Origin: Enoplolaimus lenunculus
Taxonomy: Eukaryota > Nematoda > Enoplea > Enoplida > Thoracostomopsidae
Direction: 5' to 3'
DNA length: 64,000 bases
Assembly: GCA_030248215.1 (NCBI GenBank)
Contig: JASANG010003983.1
Coordinates: forward strand, 1-64,000
Below, in pieces: positions 20,201-35,200 of the stretch (positions within the stretch are counted from its first letter, which is position 1; each line of letters opens with the position of its first letter). The notes beneath the pieces are model-generated. The model saw nothing but the letters and a program-made list of their open reading frames with translations. It was not told the DNA's origin and did no database searches. A program made the translations under genes and the position numbers.

Positions 20201-23200
20201 TTTCGCAGAAAATTAGCGTAAAACCAAACAACTTAACAACATATTACAGATATTGGCTAAAATTAACTAAACAAAAATTAGTTTTACTGCCTAATTTCGC
20301 CTCACCTCCGGCTCTGGCTCCGACTCCGGAAAGTTTCGTTGACCTCCGGCTAAGGTATTTTTCACTTCCGGTTGCACCCTGATAATAACCAAATCATTTT
20401 TAAAGTTAAATAAAACTGCAATTTGACATTCAATCCTAAAACAGGTCTACGATAAAATAGACATACGAAAGGTTACTGTACTGCATTTCGGGGTAGCAAG
20501 AATTTGAAGCTGGTTTCGTCAATCTAGTTACAAGCAATTTAGATATAGCGCTAGATTCATGGACTCGCTCTCGTGGGACCTGTTTTAAATAGCGATACAT
20601 GGATTTGCTCTGTAACTGGTGTACTATTTTTATCCTCGAAATAGGCTGGCATTCTTCATTTGGGCAACGTAATGCAAACACCTGCAGCAAACCTGTATAC
20701 AGATAAGTTTTTACTGTTAACACAAGGAATTAGCAAATTAAGTCGAATGGTGATCTTAAAAAATTTAAGTACTTAACTCAAAATGTATTGTCTAACTTTG
20801 TTGTTCACATATTTCCACTACACCATAAACTAACCGTAATTGGACCCTCCAGGTTTGGTTCCGTAGCCGAAAGATGGCACATTAGTTCCGTACCCACCAC
20901 CTGAAACAGGTACGCTGTCAATATCAGTAAGAGGAGTTTAACTTAGAATGAGTTGAATATCTCAGTTTGAGTTAGGACTATCAGAACTCAACATTTTAAT
21001 TTGATTCAATTCATTCTGAGTTAATTAATCAAGTCACCCGGAATCTACTCAACTAAGAGTGAGAATCAACTCAACTCAGAGTGAGTTAATGTTTACTGAT
21101 ATTAATTCAGAAATAACCGACTCTCTAGTTGAATAGATTAATCAACTCATTGTAATTTACAGAGTATGCAGAGCAAACAAAATTTTCAAAACCGCTTAGC
21201 GTCACCTACAGGTCGGGCAAAGGTCAAACCTCAAACGGACAAAATATTTTTGCGCTAGATGTACGACTCAGCTCAATCCTACGCAGGGTGAAACCGCTGA
21301 ACAGGAAACAGACAACAATACTAGATTTTGTACCGGAACCGGATAGTGAATAATCACAGTTGCCGACAAACGTAGTTTTAACCACAATTTGACTTAAAAT
21401 CAGACCATCAAACGGCATTTTTTCAGCATTTATCAGCAAACACACTAACATGTAACGTTTTACTACTTTTACATTCAAGTTTAAGTCGGCAATTTTATGT
21501 AAATTTTGAGAAATTTCCAGATTTCGATAACTTCGTGATTACTGATTTAGTTAAAAAAATCAGAAATTCAACGAAGAAGTTGAAGCTTAGTTTTTAAAAC
21601 TAAAAATTGCCAACACCGATAATCCGGAAAAATCCATTGGAAAAATGCCAGATTTAATGGCGGAACCGAACAGCAAAAAAATGGTTTTTCCTACAGGAAC
21701 CGGAATTTCGGTTGCACCCTGTGAGTCCTATCGTTTGCTGACTCATTTACAGCTGATGTGCGGACCATTTTTTCGCGAGACTGCAATAGAGTAACCAATA
21801 TGCTTTAAATAGTCTAATTTTTGCTCAGACTAATGCTCATATGCTTGCTAATCCTTTACGTTGACGATTAGACTGGATTGAGGGCTACCGGAACCGAAAA
21901 ACAAGGCTCTTTTAGATACAAATGGTCAATAGATGAATATGTTTCAATAAGGTACGTATTGCCCTTTGCTGACTCTAATGCCGAGTGATTGCGCAGTGGC
22001 CCTCGGGTTCCACCTCTCGAAATATCACTTCTTGCCTAACCTCAAAATTGATCAGGTACTAATTTTATCCTTGCACCGTGCTACAATCGGCACATTTTGC
22101 ATTTTTGAAAATACTTCGAACGAATCTACTGTGTACAGGCATTACATTAGTGATTTCCAAGTTGAACTAAAACAGGTATTAACGAAATAAGCGACGAGTA
22201 AAGCACAATGAAGCTGAATTTGTCATACCTGAAAGCGTTCCTGCTTTGCAGCAGTGACTTTGTGCAGTGCAAACATATCTTTCTGGGCAAGTAATCGTGT
22301 TGGCACTACAAAATACCGGTTGAGACCCACCGAGTGGAGCTGATCCGTCGGAGCAAGTAGCAGCTGGTGTGACAACGCCTAAGGTTTCAAGTAAAAGCAA
22401 AAGCTATACGCTCACGCAAAATAATATTTCTGGTATTTAAGAAAAAATTTCTTACATTTAAGAAATATGATTAGCAAGGTGCAATTTGAAAGTATTTCTG
22501 TTATGACAGAGAAGTTTCCAAAAAAGTTTTGAAATAAAGTCTAAAAATTAACGTTTTTCAATTATTTTTAGAAAAATTGTCTTAAATATCAGAAAAACTT
22601 TTCAGATTTGCCACAAAAAATACATTTCTGAATAAATTCAGAAATACTTTTTTGCGTGACTCGCTTGAAATATTTTTTGCAAACACTCTGCTCCTAAGCT
22701 TAAAACAAGTGCCCACTAACCTAAACTTTGAACCTGTTTTAAGTTTTATAAATGCTGGTCAAAAACAACATAATCGGAGGGAGACCCAAGAACAAAGGCG
22801 GATCATGACCAAACCGGATCCTGGGACAGGTTTGTTTTGCAGGCCGTGAAAATAAGTTTCTGCCAAACGCGGTTCAAAAGTATTTTTCACCAGTCAAAGT
22901 TTTGTGATTTTGGAAACACTCGGCACAGGCGCTTGCAGATTCAGGTAGCGAAGCAGCGAACACACTGGACATGTATAACGATCCGCGCTGCCCAAGACAG
23001 CAAAAGTTAGGGTTAACAAGAGTGGGTAGCGTATGAAAAAGTGTTTTTAATTTTTGAATGTTTAAGTCAAATTTCAAAGTAATTAAATATCTTTGTAAAA
23101 CTTGGTAATTGACAAGTCTGGCATTTTAAGACTGTGCAACTACACTCGGCACAGGCGCTTGCAGATTCAGGTAGCGAAGCAGCGAACACACTGGACATGT

Positions 23201-26200
23201 ATAACGATCCGCGCTGCCCAAGACAGCAAAAGTTAGGGTTAACAAGAGTGGGTAGCGTATGAAAAAGTGTTTTTAAATTTTGAATGTTTAAGTCAATTTT
23301 CAAAGTAATTAAATATCTTTGTAAAACTGGGTAATTGACAAGTCTGGCATTTTAAGACTGTGCAACTACACTCGGCACAGGCGCTTGCAGATTCAGGTAG
23401 CGAAGCAGCGAACACACTGGACATGTATAACGATCCGCGCTGCCCAAGACAGCAAAAGTTAGGGTTAACAAGAGTGGGTAGCGTATGAAAAAGTGTTTTT
23501 AAATTTTGAATGTTTAAGTCAATTTTCAAAGTAATTAAATATCTTTGTAAAACTGGGTAATTGACAAGTCTGGCATTTTAAGACTGTGCAACTAATTGCT
23601 GATGTTCAGTGCTGCATATAAAGCATAAAAGCTGTGAATTTGCATTAACACGTGAGTTGAACTTTTACATGCGAAGCAGTGTTCTACGGAAAGGAACTAA
23701 TTTAGTAATATTACACGTTTTTAGCAACGCAGCCGTGATATATTTAAATCGTCCAAGACTAGTGTTGAGCACAAAACATGCAACCTTCACTAACCTGGTC
23801 TATTTTCGTTTGGGCCATACCCTGGAGGACCATAGCCTCCGCCTCCGCCTATATTAGTCCCTGGTCCACCAGAAGAATAGCCGGGTTCTGGGAACGGAAC
23901 TACACCGGTTCCTGGATTTCCCGGGCTTACCGATCCATACCCCTGGCCTTCAGGAACCGGAACTGGCTCCACCACATTACCAGTACCATAGCCACCTGCT
24001 CCAGTATTACCACCATAACCGCCAGAAGTTCCACCCCCTGTCGAGTAACCACCGCTGCCCCCTTGGTTGGTTCCATACATACCTGCGGGTCCAGTTGGCC
24101 CACCTCCAGAAGGGCAACAAAAATAATCCATACCGTTGAACGTACACGTTGCCGTATTTGGACACTGACCTCGTCCCGGCAAGCATCGCATGTTGGATCC
24201 ATCGACCAAGGACAGAGCCGCGCTACCATCTGGGCACATCTGTCTCCCGACCCCACCCCCACGTGGTGCTTCTGTTCTAAGGGTAGGCGGACCAAAATAC
24301 TGCAACGATTCTTGGGTTTGTTGATAACCTCCAGCTGAACCACCAGGATTGCTTCCCGTTCCGTAATTCGAAGGCGAAGGTACTTGGCCTGGCCCTCCAT
24401 ACCCACCGCTTGGCGATGGGACTAATGTACCTTGGCCTCCTGTGCCATACCCTGACGGTCCAGATGGTCTGTTAGTACCGTACCCACCCGAAGTGCCAGA
24501 ACCACCAGGGCGCATTTCGATAAGCGTAGGTGGACCGGCTACTGGACCGCCATTAACTACATGGCCTCCTACGACTGGACCTACAGGTCCTGTACCCCCA
24601 CCGTAGCTCCCACCACCACCGCCTCCTGTTCCAGTATTGACCCCGTATCCTCCAGCGCTCGGGCTAGGTACACTACCATAGCCCGAAAAACCAGGCGACG
24701 GACCTGGACTAGGAAACCCAGGCGAGGGTCGGCTTCCGTAACTGGGGAACCCTTGCCCGCTAGCAGCAGATAATCTTTGGCTATCGAATACTTGGTTTGA
24801 CGCACCTTGGTCGAAAAATCCAGGAACAGGGGTAGCCTCTGAAAAACAGTAAAAACATTTTTAAATGTAACTGATTCAGTGCTTCCTGTTTAACCACAAT
24901 CGCATAAAATGGTCAAAATCAAGATTAACTTAAGACCTTTGCTAACGCTTTTCCACATTCATTAATGATATTAACTACTGAGAATTTAATTTGTTACAAA
25001 AATTGTCTTGAAAGATTTAAAAACGTGAAAATATGACAAATCACTACATCCACTTAATTCAAAACGAAAATGTTCCCCTCAGGGATCCTGTGTTGAACGA
25101 GGTAATGTTTAGATGATTGCTGACTCGCTTGCTCATTGGCATAACACCGTTCAGCCAAGTGAATTATTGCGCGAAACCTTGTAATCATCATAGCAACCGT
25201 ATATTTAATTGCCTGCCGAGACTAAATACTTACCAAATTCAAACGGCGACACAGTATCACAAAAACACTGTTGACAACCATCCGCACGAGTAACAACAAT
25301 GCATGGCGAAAAACACGTTTCTTGGCTAACCGGATCACAAACACCAGCAGCGGGCGGAACCGGAAACTGGTTCGGATCTTGTGCTAAAATTTTTCAAAGT
25401 TCATCTGGCGTTCAAACATTTAACGTTACGGTGACATAACAGGCACACAGCCATATATGAATCAAATTGATTCATCATTATGACCATACGTGTTAGATTA
25501 TTTTTCTGAGGACACCAGTAGTTTCGACTACGGATTTAGGGGCAATCTTGTGATCGATCTCTCACCAGACCCATACAAGCTTAAAGTTTGCTATAGGAAT
25601 TAAACTAAAGTTACAATCAATGTTAATTTGCGTTAAAATCTGTTTCTTAACACTCATTAATATTAAGCATTTAACGTCTGCATTGTCAACTTTGAAGCTT
25701 ACGATTTTGTCCAACGAACGTTTGAGAATGAGTGGTTGCGCTGTTGCTGTTAAAAATATCAACACGTGGACCTAAAAACACAATAAAGCTCTGTTAAACC
25801 GTTAAAGTCAATCTTGTCCATGTTCTAAAATTTAAACAACAGTGTGGACGGTGGTGCATATTCCACCAGAAGCAATATTCGGTTCAACAATGGTTAAATC
25901 AGTAAGTATATAAGCCAACGAAAAATGACCGGTTTCTGGTATATATCAGCTGATGTGGTCAGTAGATTCGGTATAAATTGGCTTTCGCGGTTTCCGCAAG
26001 GTTTGTTAACAATATTGATGATATAAGATTACGCTTAGGCATATAACAGAACGTCATATGACCTGAACCGCAACAGTGAAGTTTTGCGAATTGAAATATT
26101 CGCATTTTTTGTTCGATCAGCAGTCGAGTTGTAGTGATGTTTCAAAATTGGTTTTGATGATTGATTTGGTTCAATTTAATGCGTATCTTGTAGTACCAAA

Positions 26201-29200
26201 CTCACGGTATAATACAGCCATTGTAGCGAAACGTTTGCATGGCTGCGTAGCTCAGTGGGTAGAGCAGCGGACCTGTAATCCGTACGTCGTGGGTTCGAGC
26301 CCCACCGCATCCGCAGCTATATTTTCGTGAAGGGCTCTATATGGTACTGCTTAACTTACAATTAATTAACCGTAAAACGTAAAATGTTCGATCAAACCAG
26401 CATATCAGCGTGTGTTAAGGCGTAGTTTACGAAACGTATTAGTTTACCTGGAATTCCAAAAAAGTTTTCACAATGCTCGATGCATTGCGTTCGACTGTAG
26501 AAATGGTTCCGGTTTCCGCCACATCCACCATACTGAAACGATTGACACTGATGACTTCCGGTGTGAAAAAACCAACGGACCGCAAAATCTGTACATGGAC
26601 CAGGTTCCTGAAAAAAAGTTTGAAACGTTTAATTAATATATATTCAATGCAGCGACAGTGGTTTGGAAATTTTAATTCTGTAGCAAAATTTTAGTTGTAG
26701 AATTTAGAGTATTGAACCAGACTCCAAATGCCAATTTTCTTAAGAGTTCGGTATACTTTTTGTTGAAAGCTAAACAACTATTTGATGTGTACATTTTTAG
26801 CAAATTAAAATACATTGCTTTCACTGCGACAACGTTTGAAATTGAAACAGAAGTTTTTTTTAAATATAAAGAATTAATAACAAATAAAAGAATCCCTTGT
26901 TGTAGTCACAGGGTAAACCCTTAGTGCTCTAAAAAGCCTGTCTGTTCAGAATCAATTTTTAAAGATAACATACCACAGGTTGCATGCACACTGCCTGTCT
27001 TGATTGATCTACTGGACGATCTAAAATATATTACAAAAATTAAAAATAATTTAGTGTGCATCAAAGTTCAAAGGCGTACAGAACAGAAGCTTAAGGATGG
27101 TATTGAAAAAGTACTTTTAATAAAAATAAGAATAATCTGTATAAATCAAATAAGATCAAAAATCAATTTTCTGCTCAGTCGCAAAAGCTTTTTACAGTAA
27201 GTAAGATATATGGTTCCGAAATGAAGTCTTAGCTACATCCCTGATCACACAAAATTAAAGATTTTATGCACCGAAATCGTATCTTTGAAATATTGCTCTG
27301 TGGACTATTCCTCGGTCAGGTTGAACGTATATTCAAATCGACGTTTACAACTTACAGGTTTAGGCATAGGTTTTGATTACTCAATTTAGTCTAAGGATTA
27401 TAAAGTTTAAACGACAGCTGCTGAACGTTAAGTTTCAGTATAGAATATCCACGTCTTTCCTATGTGATTTGAACAAGAAACTTTTTGTTAAAATCTAAGT
27501 GCAAAGATTCTTTGAAAACAACACATGTATTAAACGGTTTTAAAACACTTCAATGGGCATATTTTTAAGCTGTGAGCAGTGTACAACGAAACGTAGAACT
27601 TGTTTCGTTTCAGTTGTAGTTTGTTGCTCAGAAGTTTCACAAATTGGTGTTGATATTTGAAAAGGTGTACCATGATAATAAAAAAAGGTGAAAACAATAT
27701 TGAATTGGCTTGTAATGGCGCAGACTTGAGAGTCAGTGTTTAGTGATAACCAGGAATTTGATCCACGATACTTTTAAAGCGTTACAGTTTTCCTGAGAGA
27801 CTGCAGCAGAGTAAGCTTACGCCTCAACTTATTTTGTTCATGCTTAGTTTTACATTTATTTTTATGCTGAGGTATAAGCTTACACTTAGAACACACATGG
27901 GCTACTGTTGCACGAGTCCAAAAATTAATATTTACGTGCAAGTCTCGTGCAGTTGAATTTTTAACATTTTACTACTATTCTTTTAGCGATTCACTTAAAA
28001 TGAAATTAGGCGGTGTTTATCAAAATGTAAAATACACTGTGTGCAAGTCTCGTGCAGTTGAATTTTTAACATTTTACTACTATTCTTTTAGCGATTCACT
28101 TAAAATGAAATTAGGCGGTGTTTATCAAAATGTAAAATACACTGTGTCGCGTTAAGTACGAGAACTGTATGGAAATAAAAGAATTAACTTCATTTGCAGC
28201 ATTGTACAATAACAATTCTGACCAAGACCACACTAAAGCTACACTGAGCTCTATGATATCATTTTGTTCTTACCGTCAAAGGTCTACAAAATTCACAACC
28301 CCTCGGTATTTTTAGAAAATTTGTTGTAGAATTTCAGGTTTTATTTTGAATTCAATTTCAAACAAGATAAAGTTAATCTGTCAAACGTGACTAAATTTAC
28401 CTCACCACTCGCCATTTTAAACTTTTATAGTTGATTTCTGGTGATGGGACCGTTTGAACGTAACTGAGCAACAGTTTGATTCATAAGTTTTGTAACTGTT
28501 GCAGTGTAATATAGAACTTCAGTCCAGTTTAATCTCATGTTTTAACAGAATACCGTTTAAAAAATCAAAATAAAAGTTGCATAAAAATTAAAATAATGAA
28601 CGCATGCAATACACTTTATTAAAACAGAACCAAAGAAATCAGGCAACATCGAGGAAAGCACATAATACCTACACAACCAGGAATATTTAACAATGGAATA
28701 ATTAAACCGCTTATACTATTTGATAAATTTAACGCCTCTCGGCCCTGTTCGGCACCCGGTGTTTTAGGATGATTGACCTATTCTGCCACAGGCACGGCAC
28801 TCCAAATTATAAACAAAAAAATTATAACTTAGCGCAACCTTTTACAATTAACGTCGGATAGCTCTAGTATTGAAACACTTTCATCAATAGTGTATGATAC
28901 AAGTGTACGCAACTCTTGGCATTCCGCATGGTACAAAATGTACTCACCAGGCGCTGCGTTTTTGACCGATCTACCCTTATTTAGAGAGGGGTACAACCTG
29001 TGCGAACCGTGGCACTTTATGTATCAGGCATTAAAAATGTTTCGCTTATAGTATAATTTAGGGGTATTGCATGTGACAGTGCACCCTTCCCTTTAAATAA
29101 TGGGGGTGGGCTAAAAACGGAACGCCGCGTGATACATTTTATACCATGCGGAACCCCAAGAGTCGCATACTCTTGTATCATGCACTCTTGCTTCCATTAA

Positions 29201-32200
29201 TTTAGATCTAATGTTGACTTCAATGATTACTTACTTTTTTAGGATTTTGTCGCGTTCCTTTTTGAAATTAGTATAGTTCTTGCGATTTTTAGATTTGTGA
29301 ACAGTAAATACTGATTCCAATTCAGCGGTAATAACCGCAAGTGCTTGGTAACCCAGCCAATAAACATGGGATCACTCTGGTCGCGTGCAATATGCATTGG
29401 TGCGATGTGCTCAACGAACATACCAGTTTCTTTTCGGGCCAATGCATTTTGTTGCCGCCGGCCGGGACTAAAATTCCAAGCATCGCTCACTTTGAACACT
29501 GAAGGTATTGTCGTCGTCCATTGATTTGATGTATTTTTGCTTGTGTAAGCGGTAACACCATTAGTCGGAGAAGAGATCGTTGTGTGATATGGTTCACCAT
29601 TATGTTCTGAGAACCGTAAAGAACGGATAGTGCCGCGATATCAACACCAACAACCCCAAAGGAAACCTCAGTGGTCTACATTTATATGTTAAGACCCTTT
29701 TAGTATTCTAGTTGATGGGCGAAGCAGCAGATCCAATAACGACAGCAGGTATAGAAGCACAATAGTGGAAGAAGACTCGTAAGCGAAACGAGCGAAAAGT
29801 AACCATAATTAATTTAAGATTAAAGTTTCATACAAAGCTTTGGTTTCGAAACTCTGAGGGGAAAACGATACTATAGCTGAGTAGCGGAAAGTCTGTTTGG
29901 CCGTTGTAACTGCGTGCGACCCATTTAGTAAATGTTTAGAGGTTTAAGCATTTCACAGGTCCGTTGCCAGCTCACCTTGCTGGGGGGAGGGGGGCTAAAA
30001 TTATTTAGGAGGAGCATATAAGGGTTTTCAATGACTTATACAAGTAAGGTTGAAAATTGTCTAAATGGGGCCAAGATTGTTTCCTGTCGGAGCTGAGCCT
30101 CTCTGGCCCACATTGGCTACGGGCCTGCTACTACATTTTATCTTAGATTTACGATTTTCCAGTTTTTTCAAAATTTTTTTAGTTTTCTAATTAGAATAGT
30201 AACAAATTATTTGCAATCAAAACTTATATTTTTTGTATTAAAAGTACTTAGCTATTAATTTTACAGCGCCAGAATAAGCTAGTTTTAGCATTTCATCCTT
30301 TACCCGTAAGGAAAATTCATTTCGAAGTCTCGCTATGGGCTTTTTAATAATTTACATGTAAATTGACCGTTTACAATTCATGCGTCCGGTGTGGACCCAG
30401 GTAAGCTGTTGTTTTTACCGGATAGCAATGATTCACATACTGCACCAGTAAAATCAGTGTTGGCATATTATTTTACTCATATCTTAATACATTGTTTACA
30501 CAAACCTCATAATAGTAAACATTTAAAAATACAATTAAAACTTGAAAACAAGTTAATTTTAAACAATAAATACTAAAATGCGAAGCAAAGCAGATTGTTA
30601 AAGCAACTAAAATTAGCTAGGCACACAAAACTGCTTACACAACTACACATTCTTTCTCGCCTGTTTCTTTGTGATTTTTGTCAAGAAATTTCAAGAAACA
30701 CTCTTAAAAATTTTATGAACCATAACACTGGTGCAAAATTAAGGCCACGTCCCTAGCATAAGCACAGTAATTTGCCCGCCGCTGCAACAAGAAAGCGTAT
30801 TGAACGCAAAGGCAAAGCTCAAAATTTGAATTTTTGAAAAATCCGACTAACCGTGTGCAAATTCAACTAAAATGTCGACGTCTTTAGGCGCTGCCAAATT
30901 ATGTCGTGCACCAGGCGGTTCAGGCGGACGCGCAGGTCGTGAAAGTCGTTCGAACAGAAAATCAGGCGTTGGGGTTGGACGAGGACTGAGGCGGGTAAGA
31001 TCTCGTTGAGGAATACCTGGACATGAGCACGCTGGACATCCATTGGACGATTGAGCAACTATACGACACGGTTTTGGGCAAAATAGAAAACCGGCTACTG
31101 TGCAGTGTCGGGGCCACTGTGGTGTAGTTGTGACCGGAGGGGGAAGAGTTGTTGTTGTGTGTCGGGGTGGGAATTCGGCCAGGTCAAATGTGTCGACTAG
31201 AAGATTAATGCGAATAAGTAAAACACTAAGGTATGAAATTTACCAAAGCTAACCAGAGAATATAAGTGAGTGGGTTGCGAAACTAGTGCGTTGTTAACAA
31301 TAATTTTATCAACGGTGTTACAAAGTTTCATAATATAGCCTTGGGCTATCGCAAAGTAAAATATATAGGTCAAAGAGTACTTGCCTCTCGATTTTAAAAT
31401 ATCGTTTTTCAAAATGCAATAGATTGCAATTAGATGCTTTTTGGATTTTGCAAAAAATTGAAATCTCTAAACTTAGAATTTCAAAAAATAATTACGAAAT
31501 TTTTTCCGAACGTTGTTGCAAGCTACTCGTCAGGTAGGAGTGAAAACAAACGCGGAATAAATATGATATCGGGTATATACGGTTAATATTATAAATACAA
31601 GTTAGCCAGTTAAATTAAAAATTAGGACATTATAAATAGATACACTTGTTAAACTAGTCACTTCAGGCATAAAAATTCACGCTCGCAAAACGTAAAGCCC
31701 TATTCACACGTGAAAGTTTTTGCAGCAAAAACTTGCTCCGTGCCACTTGCACGCGCAAGTCTGGTCTCAAAGCAGCTTTGAAGTTCTTGCAGCTGCACAT
31801 TATTCACTAAAATTCATGTGATTTAATTTAATCAGCAACTGTGAACGCAGTTGTAAGCCGCTTAAACTTCTAGCACCACCAGTTTGATTGCTCAATCGGA
31901 ATATTCCATTGAAAATACTTGCAGCTGCAAGTATTTCGTGCAAGTTGCAGCTACGAGTTCTCGCTGCAAAAACTGTCACGTGTGAATGGGGCTCAACTGA
32001 GTACTGTGGGCTGAGGATTGCATGCTAAAATTGTGTTTGACTTCTCGCTAATTTTTCTTGCGTGGCTTCTTTTACTGTTACGTATTGCACCTTTGTGCTG
32101 GTAGCACGCCACGTTTAGATCCGCTGCAGCGCCCCTATCAACCGTCCTTACAGCAATACTCCAAAAATGTTTGAATAACTTGTGAACGAAGACATTATTA

Positions 32201-35200
32201 GTGGAAACTTCATCATTTATTTTGCCCAAATTAATGTTTTTATTCTCCTAATTGTTAAACCTATTTGTTAGCAATTATGAAAAATTGACGACGCGAAGGG
32301 CAGTACGTTTTGTGTTGAATTAATACGAGTCTAAAACATTTATATACACTATGAAAAATACAGACATTTGATAGCGGTAGGTAGGTTAAACGAGTAATCC
32401 TATGAGCGAAGAAATAACGAAACAACACGAAAAAAATAAAACCTGACGTTTAAAGCAGAAAAATCTCTGTTAAACGTAAACACAAAATGAATAAGGCGAG
32501 CTTAAATAATAAATTTTCTATTTTTGATAAGCTTCGAGTTGGTACTGAAGTATGAAATATGCATAATAATAACGGAAATCATGGATTATTTAATAAAATA
32601 GCAGTAAAGTATAACAATACAGTTGAATTTTTGACACTTTGTTAGCTGTTTTAGTAGTAGTTCAAATGAAATGCTACATAATTCTACCGTACAATTTTCC
32701 CCTTCAAAACATTGGCACATATATAGCATACAGTAATAATTGCGTTTCATAACTTTTGCCATCCCGAACACCCGTCAGAAATTTTTGGATCCACCGGTCA
32801 TTAAATAATGGCACAGTGGCTATTCCGATTGAAGGATGGCTGGTTTTCCTTACTTATTCAAAACATACGCTTGCGCTTCAATTTTCGGACTTTTTAAACT
32901 TTGCACTGAATCCAATGAAATTTTAATTAGCAAATGCCTAACGTGTTGATGATTGCGTGTGACTAAAACGTCACATTGAAAGAATAAAAATTCTGCTGTA
33001 TTGTTTGCAAAGTTAGACGGAAAATAACTTTAAAACTAAATAGTCAAACACCATTGTTTCGATGCTTACAAAATAAAAATACAGTTCTTACCCGTTGAAA
33101 AAGTAAATATTATAAATCCGGGCCGCATGCACCCTGAGTTTAAGTTTTAAAACAATTCCCACTACTCTAAATTCAATTAAATAATAAACGTTTTATAAAG
33201 CATGCCATTAAGACATTAAAGTGCGACGTATGTGCGCCAGAGTTTTTTATAAACCAGCCACCCATCCACCGGCAATAGTCATTAAATTCTACACAACGGG
33301 GATCTGAGGAAAATAGTGGTAGAAATTTTGCTGTGACATTTTTGCACGGTTTAAATAGTATCTTTTCGATGTAAGCGGTTCATCTGAGACTCCGAATGTG
33401 TTTTTAGCGAAATAGCTGAAAAATGTGGTTTTACATAAATTCAGAATCCTTGCTCCTTTGGCACAATTTGTGAACATCAAACAATCGAAATATTTGCTAA
33501 CTAAACATTCGAAACTATAACATTGCCAAGCCGAAAACTATCCTCCCCGATGCCTCGGATATGGCACGACGGGCCTTAGCTGATATGTATTGGCGGAACG
33601 GCAATTGATTATCTCTAAAAATTACAAGGCTGGGTTGTCGCTAAAATTGTCAAGGTACTACTATCAACATCTGCAACGCTCCGTTCGCGCTTGCAAGTTG
33701 CAACTGCAAATTCTTTCTGTCAAAAATTTGAACGTGTAAATTGCAGTTGTGAGTTCTCGCTGTAAATGAAGCTTAAATGCAACAAAGATTTCAAAATTAC
33801 ATAATAAAAACTAACTTGACGCCAGTTGAGTTTGAGGAGTTGCTGCTGGAGCAAACCGAGTAGTGTTTGGCACGTTTTGTCGCTGATGAGAACCTGAAAT
33901 TTGGAATTTAATATTTTGATGCTTTTGTAAAACTCAAAAAAATAAATATTATAATAAATTTTGATGACTTCAGCACCGTTAAAGAATAGTGAAGACTATT
34001 GTTGTTTCGCATTTTTTATTTCGCGATTCAGTTGCATTATGCAGTGCTCGCATTTAGTGGTTCAATCATCTTATTGTCATTCAATTTTCGAAGTGTTATG
34101 ATTATTAAATTGTCGCTGTGCTTTACAATGAATATATGAAATATATTCTGTGAAACGTTTTTTCGTAATCAATCAAAAGGATTACACGCGCCATTGCGAA
34201 TTGAACATTTGTTGGTTTAAATTGCAAAGATTTTTATAAATACATAGCTACTCGCAGAAAGCCGCGTAGAAAAAACAAGAACACTTGTATGGAAAGACAA
34301 CAGATTTACTCCGGACATAATTGCTCGAAATTTGATCAGTTAATTAACCTACAATCTCCAGATTTAAACATAGGCGGTACAAACGCTTTACTGCAATTCC
34401 TAAAATATATAGCGAACTACCAAAATGCAAGCGAAACCACTCATTATCAAACGATTGTCAACTATTTTGTAATGACTCGACTCGAGTAAAGGCCTGAGAC
34501 TGTTGTATGTGCTCTCATATGTATGTTGCGTCTGTCAGTGCCATCATTTGGCGATGGTTCACACAACTTTCGAATTTTCGAACGGTGAGTTCAACTTGCG
34601 AATGGTGAGTTCACAGTTTCGCAGTTTTGCAATTTAATAATTCACCCCAATACTGCGAGAAAAATGAAATTCGTGTCTGTGGTTGTTCAATTATTTAAAG
34701 ACCTTGTGTAAACCGGCAATTAGTGTCACACGCCGATGCCAGTAGTCTGTAAATTTTAATTTAATTCAAGATTTTGTAGCATCTGTATAGTTGTGACATT
34801 AATAGGTTTAAATGTTACTAGAAAGTCGTACAGTTAAACATATGTTCCGATAGGTATAACCAAAAGTGCACAATACAAGAGTGTGCCACTCTTGCGGTTT
34901 CGCATGCTACAAAATGTACCGCCGGGCGTTGCGTTTTTGTCCGGCCCCCCTTTGTTTAGAGGGGGTAGCTGTCACATGCAATAAGCCTAAATTACACTAT
35001 AAGCTGAACAATTTTTGTTGCCGGATAAGTGTCATGGTTCGCTCGAGTTGCACCCCCCTCTAAATAAAACCGGGGGGGAGGGTAGAGCAAACCCAGTTGC
35101 ATACTCTTGTTGAAGTATGCATCATCCTCTCTTGCTATAACAAAGAGTCATTATACATGCAAGAGTATGCAACTCTTTGGGTTCCGCACGGTACAAAAGG

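Noticed and set aside
20436-20723. 95-codon minus frame with CPNEEC after an acceptor-like CAG
   Set aside because: No phase-1 donor closes it before the stop, and exons 27 and 28 join in phase without it.
22906-23592. CRISPR-like array
   Set aside because: Adjacent 226-bp units without spacers in an animal gene intron; a tandem duplication.
29239-29499. 86-codon minus frame
   Set aside because: No domain similarity, no matching splice sites, inside a long intron.
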